A DNA stretch of 64,000 bases, taken from positions 106,134 through 170,133 of the forward strand of contig NZ_JACIJD010000013.1 in NCBI RefSeq assembly GCF_014199205.1, written 5' to 3'. This stretch comes from Muricoccus pecuniae (lineage in GTDB: Bacteria > Pseudomonadota > Alphaproteobacteria > Acetobacterales > Acetobacteraceae). Below, one piece after another: positions 45,413-57,472 of the stretch. A program made the position numbers and the translations under genes. The notes under the pieces were generated by a model. The model searched no databases. It was not told the origin of the DNA and saw nothing but the letters and a program-made list of their open reading frames with translations. Numbering within the stretch: position 1 is the first letter of the stretch; every line of letters starts with the position of its first letter.

Positions 45413-46158
45413 AGCCCGACCGCCGCGCGCTGGGCGGCGAAGAGCTCCGCCGTGCCCTTGCGGGCGAGGGCGACGAGATCCGTCAGCTCCGATTCGGAGA
45501 AGGGGGCGCCCTCGGCCGTGGCCTGGATCTCCACGATCCCGCCGGAGGCCGTCATCACGAAGTTGCCGTCCGTCTCGGCCGCGCTGTCCTCGGCATAGTC
45601 GAGGTCGAGCACGGGCACGCCGCCATGGATGCCGCAGGAGACCGCGGCCACGTGGTCCGACAGCGGGTTTCGGGACATGATGTTGTTCCGCATGAGGTGC
45701 TGGAAGGCGAGGTGCAGCGCCACCCAGGCGCCGGTGATGGCGGCGCAGCGCGTGCCGCCATCCGCGGTCAGCACGTCGCAGTCGAGCGTGACCGTCATCT
45801 CGCCCATGGCCTTCAGGTCCGTCACGGCGCGCAGGCTGCGGCCGATCAGGCGCTGGATCTCCTGGGTGCGGCCGGACTGCTTGCCGCGCGCCGCCTCCCG
45901 GTCCCCGCGCTTGTGGGTGGCGCGGGGGAGCATGCCGTACTCCGCCGTGACCCAGCCCTCGCCCTTGCCGCGCAGGAAGGGCGGCACCCGGCCCTCGACG
46001 CTGGCGGTGCAGAGGACCTCGGTGACCCCCATGCGGATGAGGCAGGAGCCCTCGGCATGGCGGGCGGCGCCCGGCTCCAGCCTCAGGCTTCGGAGCTGGT
46101 CGGGTGTGCGGCCGGAGGGGCGAGCGCCAGGGACGGCGCCGGCGGTGAGGGGGGGCAT
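45409..46158 (-). CDS. rph: Ribonuclease PH
   Basis: A 249-aa phosphorolytic 3'-5' exoribonuclease that trims tRNA 3' ends. It has [43 protein letters not shown], the [16 protein letters not shown] active-site region, [23 protein letters not shown] and [20 protein letters not shown]. Start ATG 46158 gives a slightly long N-terminus; a later start is possible. It is divergent from hrcA with 491 bp between. Confidence 0.96.
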   Translation of the reverse strand: MPPLTAGAVPGARPSGRTPDQLRSLRLEPGAARHAEGSCLIRMGVTEVLCTASVEGRVPPFLRGKGEGWVTAEYGMLPRATHKRGDREAARGKQSGRTQEIQRLIGRSLRAVTDLKAMGEMTVTLDCDVLTADGGTRCAAITGAWVALHLAFQHLMRNNIMSRNPLSDHVAAVSCGIHGGVPVLDLDYAEDSAAETDGNFVMTASGGIVEIQATAEGAPFSESELTDLVALARKGTAELFAAQRAAVGL

Positions 46159-46649
46159 CGGTCGGGCCTCTCCTGGAGGGGAGGCGGGAGGAACACGCCC
46201 GGCCCGGGGCCTGTCAACGCTGTCTCCGCGGCGGCGAGATCCGTCGGGGACAGCCAGAGGGTCAGCATGGTCGCCCAGGCCCCCACCGAGGGAAGTCCCC
46301 TTCCGCTCACCGATCCGTCCCGCGCATCGCCCATGGCGCCCTCCGCCAGCCAGATCCCGTTGGCAGCCCTCATTGGGGGGTGCGCCGTGAGACAGAAGAA
46401 TGTCTCGGGCGTGACCGATTGTGGCAGCGGAAAGTTGCGGCTTGGTAAACACAACCCTGGGATGTGTCCTCCATGCTTCACCCCGGGCGGGCGGGACGTA
46501 TCGCCGGGCCAGCGCAACCGACTTCCCGGAAGGTCCCGCCGGCCACGGCCGTGAGGCGAATCGCCTCTCCCGGCGAGGACTCGTTGACGGTGGCCCGCCC
46601 CCTTCCTAGCTTTCAGGGTTCTCAGGGAAACACGGAGACCCCTTCAGGA
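46159..46649. other. 491-bp intergenic region between rph and hrcA
   Basis: No credible gene is present. It holds a perfect 6-bp inverted repeat GAGACA-GAAGAA-TGTCTC at 46389-46406, of unknown role, and a sigma-70-like promoter near 46584-46612. I searched by eye for the HrcA operator CIRCE (TTAGCACTC and its complement) and did not find it. Confidence 0.5.
46584..46612 (+). promoter_or_regulatory. Candidate sigma-70 promoter of hrcA
   Basis: TTGACG (46584-46589, 5 of 6 to consensus) is separated by 17 bp from TAGCTT (46607-46612, a weak -10). The transcript would begin near 46619, about 30 nt before the hrcA start codon. Confidence 0.4.
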
Positions 46650-47759
46650 ATGGGCGCCCAGCCCAAGCAACCCCCCGGCATCGTCCCGCCCCGGGCATCC
46701 TCTCCCCGATCCGGGGCGCAGGGCACCATCCTGCCCGGGCTGGATAACCGCAGCGCGTCGATCCTGCGGCAGGTGGTTGAACTCTATGTGGAAACCGGGG
46801 AGCCGGTGGGTAGCCGCACCCTCTCGCGCCGCCTGCCGCTCTCCCTCTCCCCCGCGACGATCCGCAACGCCATGGCCGATCTGGAGGAGGCGGGGCTGCT
46901 CTACGCCCCCCATACCTCCGCCGGGCGGCTGCCGACGGAGCGGGGGCTGCGCCTCTTTGTCGACGGGCTGCTGGAATTCGGCGACCTCACGGATGAGGAG
47001 CGGGAGTCCATCGCCCTGCGCTGCGCCGCCTCCGGCCGCTCCATGCAGGACACGCTGGCTGAGGCCGGGCAGATGCTCTCCGGCCTCGCCGGCGCCGCGG
47101 GGCTGGTGGTGGCGCCGAATGCCGAATCGAACCTCCGCCACATCGAGTTCGTCGCCCTCGGCCCCGGCCGCGCCCTGGTGGTGCTGGTGGGCGAGCGCGG
47201 GCAGGTGGAGAACCGCATCATCGAGGTGCCGGCGGGCCTGCCGGCCGGCTCGCTCGCCCAGGCCGGCAACTACCTCAACGCCCGGCTGAACGGGCGCACG
47301 TTGGAGGACACGCGCCACCTCGTCGAATCCGAGATCGCCGCCAACCGCACGGCGCTGGACGCGCTGACGAACCAAGTGGTCCAGTCCGGCCTCGCCACCT
47401 GGGCGGGCGGGGGAGGGGGCTCGCTCATCCTGCGCGGCCAGTCCCGCCTGCTGCAGAACCTGGACCAGGCGGCGCGGGTGGCCGAGATCCAGTCCCTCTT
47501 CGACCGGCTGGAGGCGCAGGAGACAATGCTGCGCCTGCTGGAACTCGCCCAGCGCGGCCAGGGCGTGCAGATCTTCATCGGCGCCGAGAGCGGGGTCTTC
47601 GATACCGCCGGGCTGTCGATGGTGGTGGCGCCCTTCCGCAACGGGCAGGAGCGGATCGTCGGCGCCATCGGCGTGATCGGGCCGACGCGGATCAACTACG
47701 GCCGGGTGATCCCGGTGGTGGACTACACCGCGCAGGTGATCGGGCGGATGCTGGGCTGA
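46650..47759 (+). CDS. hrcA: Heat-inducible transcription repressor HrcA
   Basis: A 369-aa repressor that normally binds CIRCE to control groESL/dnaK. The winged HTH begins LDNRSASILRQVVELYVETGEPVGSRTLSRRLPLSLSPATIRNAMADLEEAGLLYAPHTSAGRLPTERGLR, and the C-terminal half has the conserved FIGAESG and IGVIGPTRINYGRVIPVVDY. The N-terminal 25 residues are a Pro-rich extension; ATG 46650 has only a distant GGAG. The usual partner grpE does not follow; glnD converges instead. Confidence 0.95.
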   Translation: MGAQPKQPPGIVPPRASSPRSGAQGTILPGLDNRSASILRQVVELYVETGEPVGSRTLSRRLPLSLSPATIRNAMADLEEAGLLYAPHTSAGRLPTERGLRLFVDGLLEFGDLTDEERESIALRCAASGRSMQDTLAEAGQMLSGLAGAAGLVVAPNAESNLRHIEFVALGPGRALVVLVGERGQVENRIIEVPAGLPAGSLAQAGNYLNARLNGRTLEDTRHLVESEIAANRTALDALTNQVVQSGLATWAGGGGGSLILRGQSRLLQNLDQAARVAEIQSLFDRLEAQETMLRLLELAQRGQGVQIFIGAESGVFDTAGLSMVVAPFRNGQERIVGAIGVIGPTRINYGRVIPVVDYTAQVIGRMLG

Positions 47760-47807
47760 GGCCCTGCGGCGCGACCGGCCAGGCCGCGCGCCTCAGGCCG
47801 CCCCATC

Positions 47808-50537
47808 TCAAGCCGCCTGGGCCGGCTCCGGCCCCATGGCCGCCAGCACCGCGCGGCGCAGGACATCCAGCTTGCGCTCGTTCTCCACCTTCAGGCCGAA
47901 GAGGTCCTTCACGTAGAAGACGTCCACCGCCCGCACGCCATAGGTGGTGACATGGGCGGAGGCGATCTGCACGCCCTGGGCGGAGATGGCGGCCGTCACA
48001 TCGTGCAGGAGCCCGGGGCGGTCCCGCCCGTTCACCTCGATCACGGTGTGGGTGTTGCTGGCGTGGTTGTCGATCACCACGCGCGGCGGCACCGTCACGG
48101 CGCGCAGCCGCGCGGGCTCGCGCTTGACCTTGTTGATCTCGTCCGTGATCCGCATGCGCCCCGAGAGCGCCTGCTCGATCATGACCGAGAGCCGGGCGAG
48201 GCGGTGGGGCGCGTCCAGCGCGCCGCCGGCCGCGTCCTGCACCCAGAAGGTGTCGAGCGCCATGCCGTTGGTCATGGTGTGGATGCGGGCGTCCACGATG
48301 CTGGCGCCTGCCACCGCGAGCGCCCCCGCGATCTGGCTGAACAGCCCGGGATGGTCGGCGGCGTAGACCGTCACCTCCGTCACGGCCCGGTCCTCCAGCA
48401 CCTCGGTGCGGACGGTCAGCGGCGCGCCCGTCGCCTCGGCCTCGCGGATCATGGCGGCGTGGCGGGCATGGGTGTCGGGGTCGAAGGAGAGCCAGTAGCC
48501 GGGATAGCCCAGCGCCAGGAAGTGCTCCACCTCCGCCGCCGGGCGGCTTCCCAGCGCCCCCGCCGCTGCCTCCTTCGCGCGGGCCACGCGCACGTCCCGC
48601 TCGGGCACGGAGAGGCCGCCGGCCAGCACCTCCGCCACGCGCCAGTAGATCTCGCGCAGCAGGGTGGCCTTCCAGCCGTTCCACACCTTCGGCCCGACGG
48701 CGCGCATGTCGCATACCGTCAGCACCAGGAGCAGGCGGAGCCGCTCGGGGGACTGCACGACCTCGGCGAGGTCGAGGATCGTCTTGGGGTCGTCGATGTC
48801 GCGCTTGAAGGCGGTCTGGCTGACGAGGAGGTGGTTCAGCACGAGCCAGGAGACCGTCTCCGTCTCCTCCGGCGAGAGGCCGAGGCGGGGGCACAGCTCC
48901 TGCGCGATGCCGGCGCCCAGCTCCGAATGGTCGCCGCCGCGGCCCTTGGCGATGTCGTGCAGCAGGATCGCGGCGTAGAGGGCGCGGCGGGACTGGATCT
49001 GCCCCACCAGCTCGGAGGCGACGGGGGCGACCGTGTCCAGCTCCCCCCGCTCCAGCGCGTTCATCACCCCGATCGCCTCGATCGTGTGCTCCTCCACGGT
49101 GAAGACGTGGTAGGTGTCGAACTGCATCAGCCCGACGATCCGCGCCCATTCCGGCACGAGGCGCGAGAGCACGCCCGCCTCGTTCAGGGCGCGCAGCCAG
49201 CGGGCGCTCTGCTTGCCCGAGAGGATGTCGAGGAAGAGGGCGTTCGCCGCCTCCTGCCCGCGCAGGCGCGTGGCGTAGCGGGCGTTGCGGATGAGGGCGC
49301 GGAGGGCGAGGGGGTGGATCTCCAGCGCCCGGTCCCGCGCGAAGCGCACGAGGCGCAGCATCACCGCCGGGTCGGCCGCGATGTCGTGCTCCGGCGCGAA
49401 GAGGATCTTGCCGTCGGCCAGCGTCAGCCCCGCCCGCTTCATCGCCTCGTCGGGGAAGGGCTGGAGGGCGGGCATGCCGAGCGCCGCGCGCTCGACCGCG
49501 GGCTCCAGCAGGCGCTTGAGGCGCACCACCTCCCGCGCGGTGAGGAAGAGGTGCTTCATGAAGCGCTCCACCCCGTCCTGCTTGCCGTGGCGGGTGTAGC
49601 CCATGCGGGCGCCGACCACGGGCTGAAGGTCGAAGGTGAGGCGCTCCTCGGCGCGGCCGGTCACGTAGTGCAGGTGGAAGCGGACGGTCCAGAGGAAGGA
49701 CCAGGCGCGGCGGAAGGCGCGCGCCTCCTGCGCGGTGAGCAGCCCGCCCCCCGGGCTCTCGGGCCCGACGAGCTGCCACATCTTCTCCACGTCGAAGGCG
49801 TAGCGGGCCAGCCAGTACATCGTCTGGAGGTCCCGCAAGCCCCCGCGCCCCTCCTTGATGTGGGGCTCCACGAGATAGGGGCTGTCGCCGTAGCGGGCGT
49901 GGCGCTGTCCCCGCTCGATCTGCTTGGCGTGCAGGAACTGGCCGAAGCCCCACTCCTTGCGCGCGGCGTCGAAGGCCCGGCGGAAGCGGGCGTAGACGGC
50001 CTCGTCCCCCTCGAGGAAGCGGGCGTCGAGCAGCGCGGTCTGGACGGTGGTGTCGGTCTTGGCGTCCTCCACGCACTCGGCGACGGAGCGGGTGGCGTGC
50101 CCGACCTTCACCCCGAGGTCCCAGAGAAGATAGAGCATGAACTCCACCGCCCGCCGCCCGGCCGCGTCCAGCGGCGCGTCGGAGACGAAGAGGAGGTCGA
50201 TGTCGGAATAGGGGGCGAGGGTGCCGCGCCCGTAGCCGCCGGTCGCGGCCAGGGCGAAGAGAGGCCGCGCCTCGGCCCCAGCGGTCGCGGCGAGGCTGTA
50301 GCGCAGGATGGCGGCGATCAGCCCGTCCATCTCCGCGGCGAGCGCCCGGGCGGCGACCAGCCCGGCGAGGCTCTCCCGCTCGAACCGTTCCTGCATGCCG
50401 GTCTGGATGCGGCTGAGATGGCGGCGCAGCAGCGCCAGCGCCACGTCGCGGGACGGATATGGGAGGGCTTCCAGTCCGTCCAGCCCCGGCTGCGACGCGA
50501 CAGGTGCTTCGGCGGCGCCGAGGCCAGCGGTGTTCAT
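47808..50537 (-). CDS. glnD: Bifunctional uridylyltransferase/uridylyl-removing enzyme GlnD
   Basis: GlnD uridylylates PII proteins when glutamine is low and removes UMP when it is high. The 909-aa protein has the nucleotidyltransferase motif ATGGYGRGTLAPYSDIDLLF, an HD domain with AILLHDIAKGRGGDHSELG, and two C-terminal ACT domains (VTEVTVYAADHPGLFSQIAGALA; VIEVNGRDRPGLLHDVTAAI). It overlaps the mutS stop by 4 nt and is coupled to it. Its substrate GlnK is encoded at 3893-4231. Confidence 0.97.
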   Translation of the reverse strand: MNTAGLGAAEAPVASQPGLDGLEALPYPSRDVALALLRRHLSRIQTGMQERFERESLAGLVAARALAAEMDGLIAAILRYSLAATAGAEARPLFALAATGGYGRGTLAPYSDIDLLFVSDAPLDAAGRRAVEFMLYLLWDLGVKVGHATRSVAECVEDAKTDTTVQTALLDARFLEGDEAVYARFRRAFDAARKEWGFGQFLHAKQIERGQRHARYGDSPYLVEPHIKEGRGGLRDLQTMYWLARYAFDVEKMWQLVGPESPGGGLLTAQEARAFRRAWSFLWTVRFHLHYVTGRAEERLTFDLQPVVGARMGYTRHGKQDGVERFMKHLFLTAREVVRLKRLLEPAVERAALGMPALQPFPDEAMKRAGLTLADGKILFAPEHDIAADPAVMLRLVRFARDRALEIHPLALRALIRNARYATRLRGQEAANALFLDILSGKQSARWLRALNEAGVLSRLVPEWARIVGLMQFDTYHVFTVEEHTIEAIGVMNALERGELDTVAPVASELVGQIQSRRALYAAILLHDIAKGRGGDHSELGAGIAQELCPRLGLSPEETETVSWLVLNHLLVSQTAFKRDIDDPKTILDLAEVVQSPERLRLLLVLTVCDMRAVGPKVWNGWKATLLREIYWRVAEVLAGGLSVPERDVRVARAKEAAAGALGSRPAAEVEHFLALGYPGYWLSFDPDTHARHAAMIREAEATGAPLTVRTEVLEDRAVTEVTVYAADHPGLFSQIAGALAVAGASIVDARIHTMTNGMALDTFWVQDAAGGALDAPHRLARLSVMIEQALSGRMRITDEINKVKREPARLRAVTVPPRVVIDNHASNTHTVIEVNGRDRPGLLHDVTAAISAQGVQIASAHVTTYGVRAVDVFYVKDLFGLKVENERKLDVLRRAVLAAMGPEPAQAA

Positions 50538-53290
50538 CCGAGGGAAGATAAGGATTCCTGCGGTGCCGCAACAGCCGTCTCCTGGCCCCCCAGGATCGAT
50601 TTCAGCCGGTAGAGGGCTTCCAGCGCCTCGCGTGGCGCCATGGCATCAGGGTCCAGCGCTTCCAGGGCGGCGCGGAGAGGGTCTGGCGCCACCGCCGGTT
50701 GTGCCCCCTCCCCCCGGGCCGGGGCGGCCCGGGCCCGTTCCTCCCGCCCGGGGGCGGCGAAGAGGGGCAGCTCGCCCGAGAGCGGGTCCAGCCCCCGCGC
50801 CCGCTCCTCCAGCGAGGCAAGCACCGTCTCCGCTCGCGCCACCACCTCCCGCGGGACGCCGGCCAGGCGGGCGACGTGCAGGCCCCAGGAGCGCTCCGAG
50901 GCGCCGGGACCGACGAGGTGCTGGAACACCACCTGCCCCCGGTGCTCGCGCACCTTCATCGCGGCCGGCGCCAGTTCCGGCAGCTTCCCGGCCAGCGCCG
51001 TCAGCTCGTGGAAATGCGTGGCGAAGAGGGTGCGGGAGCGGAGCCGGTCGTGCAGCGCCTCCAGCACCGCCCAGGCGATGGCCAGCCCGTCCCAGGTGGC
51101 GGTGCCGCGCCCGACCTCGTCCAGCACCACGAAGGAGCGGGGGCCGGCCGCGTTCAGCACGGCGGCCGTCTCGGTCATCTCCACCATGAAGGTGGAGCGG
51201 CCCCCGGCGATGTCGTCCGCCGTGCCCACGCGGGAGAAGAGCCGGTCCACCAGTCCGATCCGGGCCGATTCGGCGGGGACGTAGAGCCCGGCCTGGGCGA
51301 GGACGACCATGAGGGCGTTCTGGCGGAGATAGGTGGACTTGCCCGCCATGTTCGGCCCGGTCAGCAGGCAGAGGCGCCGCCCGGGGGAGAGGTCGGCGTC
51401 GTTCGGCACGAAGGCGGGGCCGCGGTTCCGGCGGAGCGCGGCCTCCACCACGGGGTGGCGGCCCTGCGTCACGCAGAAATCCGGGCGCTCCGGCATGTCA
51501 GGCCGGCACCAGCCGCCGCCCGCGGCCAGCTCGGCCGAGGCGGCGTGGACATCGAGCTCGGCCACCGCCCGCGCCGCCGCCGCGATGCCCGGTGCGGCGT
51601 CGAGGCACAGCTTCCGCAGGTGGCGCACCACCGCCGCCTCCCGCCGCGCCGCCTCGTCCCGGGCCTGGGAGAGCTTGCGGTCGAGATCGGTGAGCGCCCC
51701 GCAGGTGAAGCGATGGGCATTGGCCATGGACTGCCGGTGCACGGGCGCCATGGGGCCGGGGGCGGGCTTCTGCCGCAGCAGCGCCTCCCCCGCCGCCGCC
51801 GGGACCTCGGCGAGGAAGCCGAGCTGCTGGTGGTGGCGGATCTTGAGGCTCGCCACCCCCCAGGCCTGGGCGAGGTCCATCTGCAGCGCCAGGATCGCGC
51901 CGCGCGCGTCGTCCCTCAGGCGGCGCAGCGCGTCCAGCTCGCCGTCATAGCCGGGGCCGACGACGCCGCCGTCCTCCAGCCGGGCGGGCAATTCGGCGGC
52001 GAGGGCGCGGGAGAGCTCGGCGCGGGGGGAGGCCTCGGGCACCAGCGCCCCGGCGGCCTCCCGCAGCAGGGGCGGGACCGGCGGCACGCCCGCCGCGCCG
52101 TCCAGGGCCTCCCGCATCGCCTCGGCGCGGAGGAGCCCGTCGCGCAGCGCGGCGAGGTCGCGGGGGAAGAAGCGCTCCACCGAGAGGCGGCCGAGGGCGC
52201 GGGCGGTGTCCGGCGCGCCCCTCAGCGCCTCCCGCAGCCCGGCTCGCACGGCGGTGGCGGCGAGGAGGAAGGCCACGGCGTCGTGGCGGGCGGCGATTGG
52301 GGCGGCCTCGGCCAGCGGGGCGGCGAGGCGGGCGGCGAGCTCCCGCGCGCCGGCGGCGGTCAGCGTCCGGTCCACCGCGCCGAGCAGGCAGTCCTTGCCC
52401 CCGCGCTCGGCCTTGAGGATCTCCAGGCTGCGCCGCGTGGCCGCGTCCATCCGCAGCGTGCCCTCGCCCCCGCGCGGCTCGGGCGGGGCGAGGCGGGGGA
52501 GGGTGCCGCCCGAGGCGCCGCGCACGTAGTCCAGCGCCAGGGCCAGCGCCGCCGTCTCGCCCTCGGTGAAGCTGCCGAAGGCGGCGAGGCTGGCCACCCC
52601 CCAGGCCTCGGCGGCCAGCCGCGCGCCGTCCCGCGGCGGGACGGCTTCCCGCACCGCGCCGCCGAGCGGGGTGAGGGCGTCGCCGGCGGCGAGGGATTCG
52701 GGCGCCACCACCTCCGCCGGGTCCAGCCGGGCGAGGAGGGCGCCCAGCTCGGCGGCGGGCAGGCTCTCCGTGCAGACATGGCCGGTCGAGACGTCGAGCC
52801 AGGCGGCGCCGACGCGCTCGCCGCCTCCCCCTAGTCCTTCCGGCGCGAGGGCGAGCAACCAGGAGGGGCGCGCGCCCTCGAGCAGCGCCTCCTCCGTCAC
52901 CGTCGCGGGGGTGACGATCCGCACGACCTCCCGGCGCACCGCCGGGGCCTTGCGCGCCTTGGCGGCCTCGGGCGTCTCCATCTGCTCGCAGATCGCCACG
53001 CGGTAGCCGCGGCGGATGAGGCGGGCGAGATAGGCCTCCATCGCGTGCACGGGCACGCCCGCCATGGGCACGGGGCGGCCGCCATGCTCGCCGCGATGCG
53101 AGACGGCGAGGCCCAGCACCTCCCCCGCCGTCGTCGCATCCGCGAAGAACATCTCGAAGAAGTCGCCCATGCGGAAGAAGACGAGCGCGTCCGGATGCGC
53201 CGCTTTCGCCGCGAACCACTGCGCCATGGCCGGGGTGGCGCCGGCTGCGTCGGGGATGAGGGTGCTGGGGCTGGGCGGGGCGGCGTCCAT
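50534..53290 (-). CDS. mutS: DNA mismatch repair protein MutS
   Basis: A 918-aa MutS. The mismatch-contact F-x-E is in MGDFFEMF (Phe44, Glu46); connector, lever and clamp domains follow; the ATPase has Walker A GPNMAGKSTYLRQ and Walker B FVVLDEVGRGT, then FATHFHELTAL. The C-terminal part contains a Pro/Ala-rich linker and the tetramer/beta-clamp region ending SSLG. Start ATG 53290 gives the family N-terminus; the frame stays open upstream through antisense of the next gene. It heads a mutS-glnD operon and is divergent from a binding-protein gene. Confidence 0.97.
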   Translation of the reverse strand: MDAAPPSPSTLIPDAAGATPAMAQWFAAKAAHPDALVFFRMGDFFEMFFADATTAGEVLGLAVSHRGEHGGRPVPMAGVPVHAMEAYLARLIRRGYRVAICEQMETPEAAKARKAPAVRREVVRIVTPATVTEEALLEGARPSWLLALAPEGLGGGGERVGAAWLDVSTGHVCTESLPAAELGALLARLDPAEVVAPESLAAGDALTPLGGAVREAVPPRDGARLAAEAWGVASLAAFGSFTEGETAALALALDYVRGASGGTLPRLAPPEPRGGEGTLRMDAATRRSLEILKAERGGKDCLLGAVDRTLTAAGARELAARLAAPLAEAAPIAARHDAVAFLLAATAVRAGLREALRGAPDTARALGRLSVERFFPRDLAALRDGLLRAEAMREALDGAAGVPPVPPLLREAAGALVPEASPRAELSRALAAELPARLEDGGVVGPGYDGELDALRRLRDDARGAILALQMDLAQAWGVASLKIRHHQQLGFLAEVPAAAGEALLRQKPAPGPMAPVHRQSMANAHRFTCGALTDLDRKLSQARDEAARREAAVVRHLRKLCLDAAPGIAAAARAVAELDVHAASAELAAGGGWCRPDMPERPDFCVTQGRHPVVEAALRRNRGPAFVPNDADLSPGRRLCLLTGPNMAGKSTYLRQNALMVVLAQAGLYVPAESARIGLVDRLFSRVGTADDIAGGRSTFMVEMTETAAVLNAAGPRSFVVLDEVGRGTATWDGLAIAWAVLEALHDRLRSRTLFATHFHELTALAGKLPELAPAAMKVREHRGQVVFQHLVGPGASERSWGLHVARLAGVPREVVARAETVLASLEERARGLDPLSGELPLFAAPGREERARAAPARGEGAQPAVAPDPLRAALEALDPDAMAPREALEALYRLKSILGGQETAVAAPQESLSSLG

Positions 53291-53404
53291 GGAGAGGTGC
53301 TTATGGTGCGGCGGGGGATCGGTCCAGCGCTTGCCTCGCGCCGGGAGGGAGAGGCAGGCTCCCGCCCCGGGACAAGCGCCCGGGACAAGCGGAGGATGAC
53401 CAGG

Positions 53405-54988
53405 ATGGAACGGCGGACCCTGTTGCGCGCCGGCGCCGGCGCGGCCCTCATCGGCGGGCTCTCCGCCCCGGCGCTGGGGCAGGATTCCCGCGCGCGGACC
53501 ATGCGCTTCGTGCCCCAGGCCAATCTGACGAGCCTGGACCCGATCTGGACCACGGCCACCGTGACCACCAATCACGGCTACTACCTCTTCGACACGCTCT
53601 ATGCCGTGGACGGGCGCAACCAGCCCCGGCCGCAGATGGCCGAGGGGCACGAGGTGCTGGAGGATGGCCGCCGCTGGAGCTTCCGGCTGCGCGAGGGGCT
53701 GCGCTTCCATGACGGCGCGCCCGTGCGCGCCGCGGATTGCATCGCGAGCATCAGGCGCTGGTGCGTGCGCGATCCCTTCGGCCAACTCCTCGCCCGCGCC
53801 GTGGCGGAATGGCGGGCGGTGGACGACCGGACCTTCGAGGCGCGGCTGAGCCGGCCCTTCCCGCTGATGCTGGACGCGCTCTCCAAGCCGGATGCGAGCG
53901 TGTGCTTCATCATGCCCGAGCGGCTCGCCCTCACCGAGGCGACGCGAGCCATCACGGAGATGGTGGGCTCCGGCCCCTATCGCTTCCTTCCCGGCGAGTA
54001 CAATTCCGGCTCGCGCGTGGTGTACGAGAAGTTCGACGGCTACCTGCCCCGCCAGGAGGCGCCGAACCGGGCCTCGGGCGGCAAGGTGGCGCATCTCCAG
54101 CGCATCGAGTGGCACGTCATCCCCGATGCTTCCACCGCCGCGGCCGCGCTGACCAATGGCGAGATCGACTGGTGGGAGCGCCCGCTCTCCGACCTGCGGC
54201 CGGTGCTCTCCCGCAGCCGCGAGATCCGGCAGGAGGTGCTGGACGTGGAGGGGCGGATGGCGCTGATGCGGCTGAACTGCCTGCAGCCGCCCTTCGACGA
54301 CCTGCGCATGCGGCGCGCCGTGCGGCTCTCCGTGATGCAGGAGAACTACATGCGCGCGGCGCAGGGCGACGATGCCTCGCTCTGGAGCGATTGCCGCAGC
54401 CTCTTTCCCCGGCGCACGCCCTATTACCGGGACCATCCGGACCTGATGCCCGGCAGCCTGGACGCGACCCGGGCGGCGCTGCGCGAGGCCGGCTATTCCA
54501 ACGGCAAGGTCGTCATCATCAACCCCACGGATTTCCCGGATATCGGGCCGCTGGGCCAGGTGACGGCGGATGCGCTGCGGCGCGTGGGGATGAACATCGA
54601 GCTGGCGGAGAGCGACTGGGGCACCGTGATCCAGCGGCGCAACTCGCGCGAGCCGGTGGAGCGGGGAGGTTGGAGCATCTTCCACACCACGGGCAGCGCG
54701 AACACCTATTCCAGCCCGGCCATGTCTCCGCTCATCCGCGGCCAGGGCGAGGCGGGGTGGTTCGGCTGGTGGAAGAGCGACCGGGCCGAGGCGCTGACGG
54801 CCGAGTGGGTCGACGCGCCCGACGAGGCAACGCGCCAGCGGCTCGCGGGGGAGATCGGGCGGCTGGCGCTGGAGGAGGTGGCCACCATTCCCCTGGGCCA
54901 GTTCACCATCCGCACGGCCTTCCGGCGGAACCTGACGGGGATGCTGGAGGGCAGCACGCCCTATCCCTGGAACATCCGGAGGGCATGA
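53405..54988 (+). CDS. DppA/OppA-like ABC transporter substrate-binding protein
   Basis: A 527-aa family 5 solute-binding protein with a twin-arginine-like leader (MERRTLLRAGAGAALIGGLSAPALGQ). Typical regions are SLDPIWTTATVTTNHGYYLFDTLY, RRWSFRLREGLRFHDGAPVRAADCIAS and VGSGPYRF. It should bind a peptide or other organic solute. No permease or ATPase genes lie beside it, so it is an orphan. ATG 53405 has GGAGG 9 nt upstream; ATG 53396 is too close to it. Confidence 0.9.
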   Translation: MERRTLLRAGAGAALIGGLSAPALGQDSRARTMRFVPQANLTSLDPIWTTATVTTNHGYYLFDTLYAVDGRNQPRPQMAEGHEVLEDGRRWSFRLREGLRFHDGAPVRAADCIASIRRWCVRDPFGQLLARAVAEWRAVDDRTFEARLSRPFPLMLDALSKPDASVCFIMPERLALTEATRAITEMVGSGPYRFLPGEYNSGSRVVYEKFDGYLPRQEAPNRASGGKVAHLQRIEWHVIPDASTAAAALTNGEIDWWERPLSDLRPVLSRSREIRQEVLDVEGRMALMRLNCLQPPFDDLRMRRAVRLSVMQENYMRAAQGDDASLWSDCRSLFPRRTPYYRDHPDLMPGSLDATRAALREAGYSNGKVVIINPTDFPDIGPLGQVTADALRRVGMNIELAESDWGTVIQRRNSREPVERGGWSIFHTTGSANTYSSPAMSPLIRGQGEAGWFGWWKSDRAEALTAEWVDAPDEATRQRLAGEIGRLALEEVATIPLGQFTIRTAFRRNLTGMLEGSTPYPWNIRRA

Positions 54989-55119
54989 CCGGCGCCGCGG
55001 CGCTTATGCCGCAGTGCAGCGTTCATAGGTCCCTCCATTGAGGTTCCCGCGCGCGCATTCACGCGCTACACGCGGCGGTCCTGGCGCCCCATAATGGGGT
55101 GAAGAGCGGGAGGATGCCG

Positions 55120-57435
<2,316 letters not shown>

Positions 57436-57450
57436 GCGGGGTCATCGGGA

Positions 57451-57472
57451 AGGGCGGCTCAGCGGCCGCCCT
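57451..57472 (-). terminator. Hairpin over the methyltransferase stop codon
   Basis: AGGGCGGC (57451-57458) pairs with GCCGCCCT (57465-57472) around a 6-nt loop that contains the stop codon of the minus-strand gene (57459-57461). It also lies 16 nt after the maeB stop, so it may serve both. No T-tract. Confidence 0.4.

Noticed and set aside
46159..46649. CIRCE element upstream of hrcA
   Set aside because: No TTAGCACTC-like half sites were seen; only the unrelated GAGACA repeat.
47952..50612. 886-codon open frame antisense to glnD, with similar long frames antisense to amtB-glnK (2499-4097), the membrane-protein gene (781-2136) and the fusion/Bug genes (7797-10058)
   Set aside because: Products are His/Arg/Glu/Gly-rich without family motifs. 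They arise from extreme GC at third positions opposite conserved genes.
53291..54685. Upstream extension of mutS to a 1383-residue protein
   Set aside because: The added part is antisense to the binding-protein gene and has no domain character.
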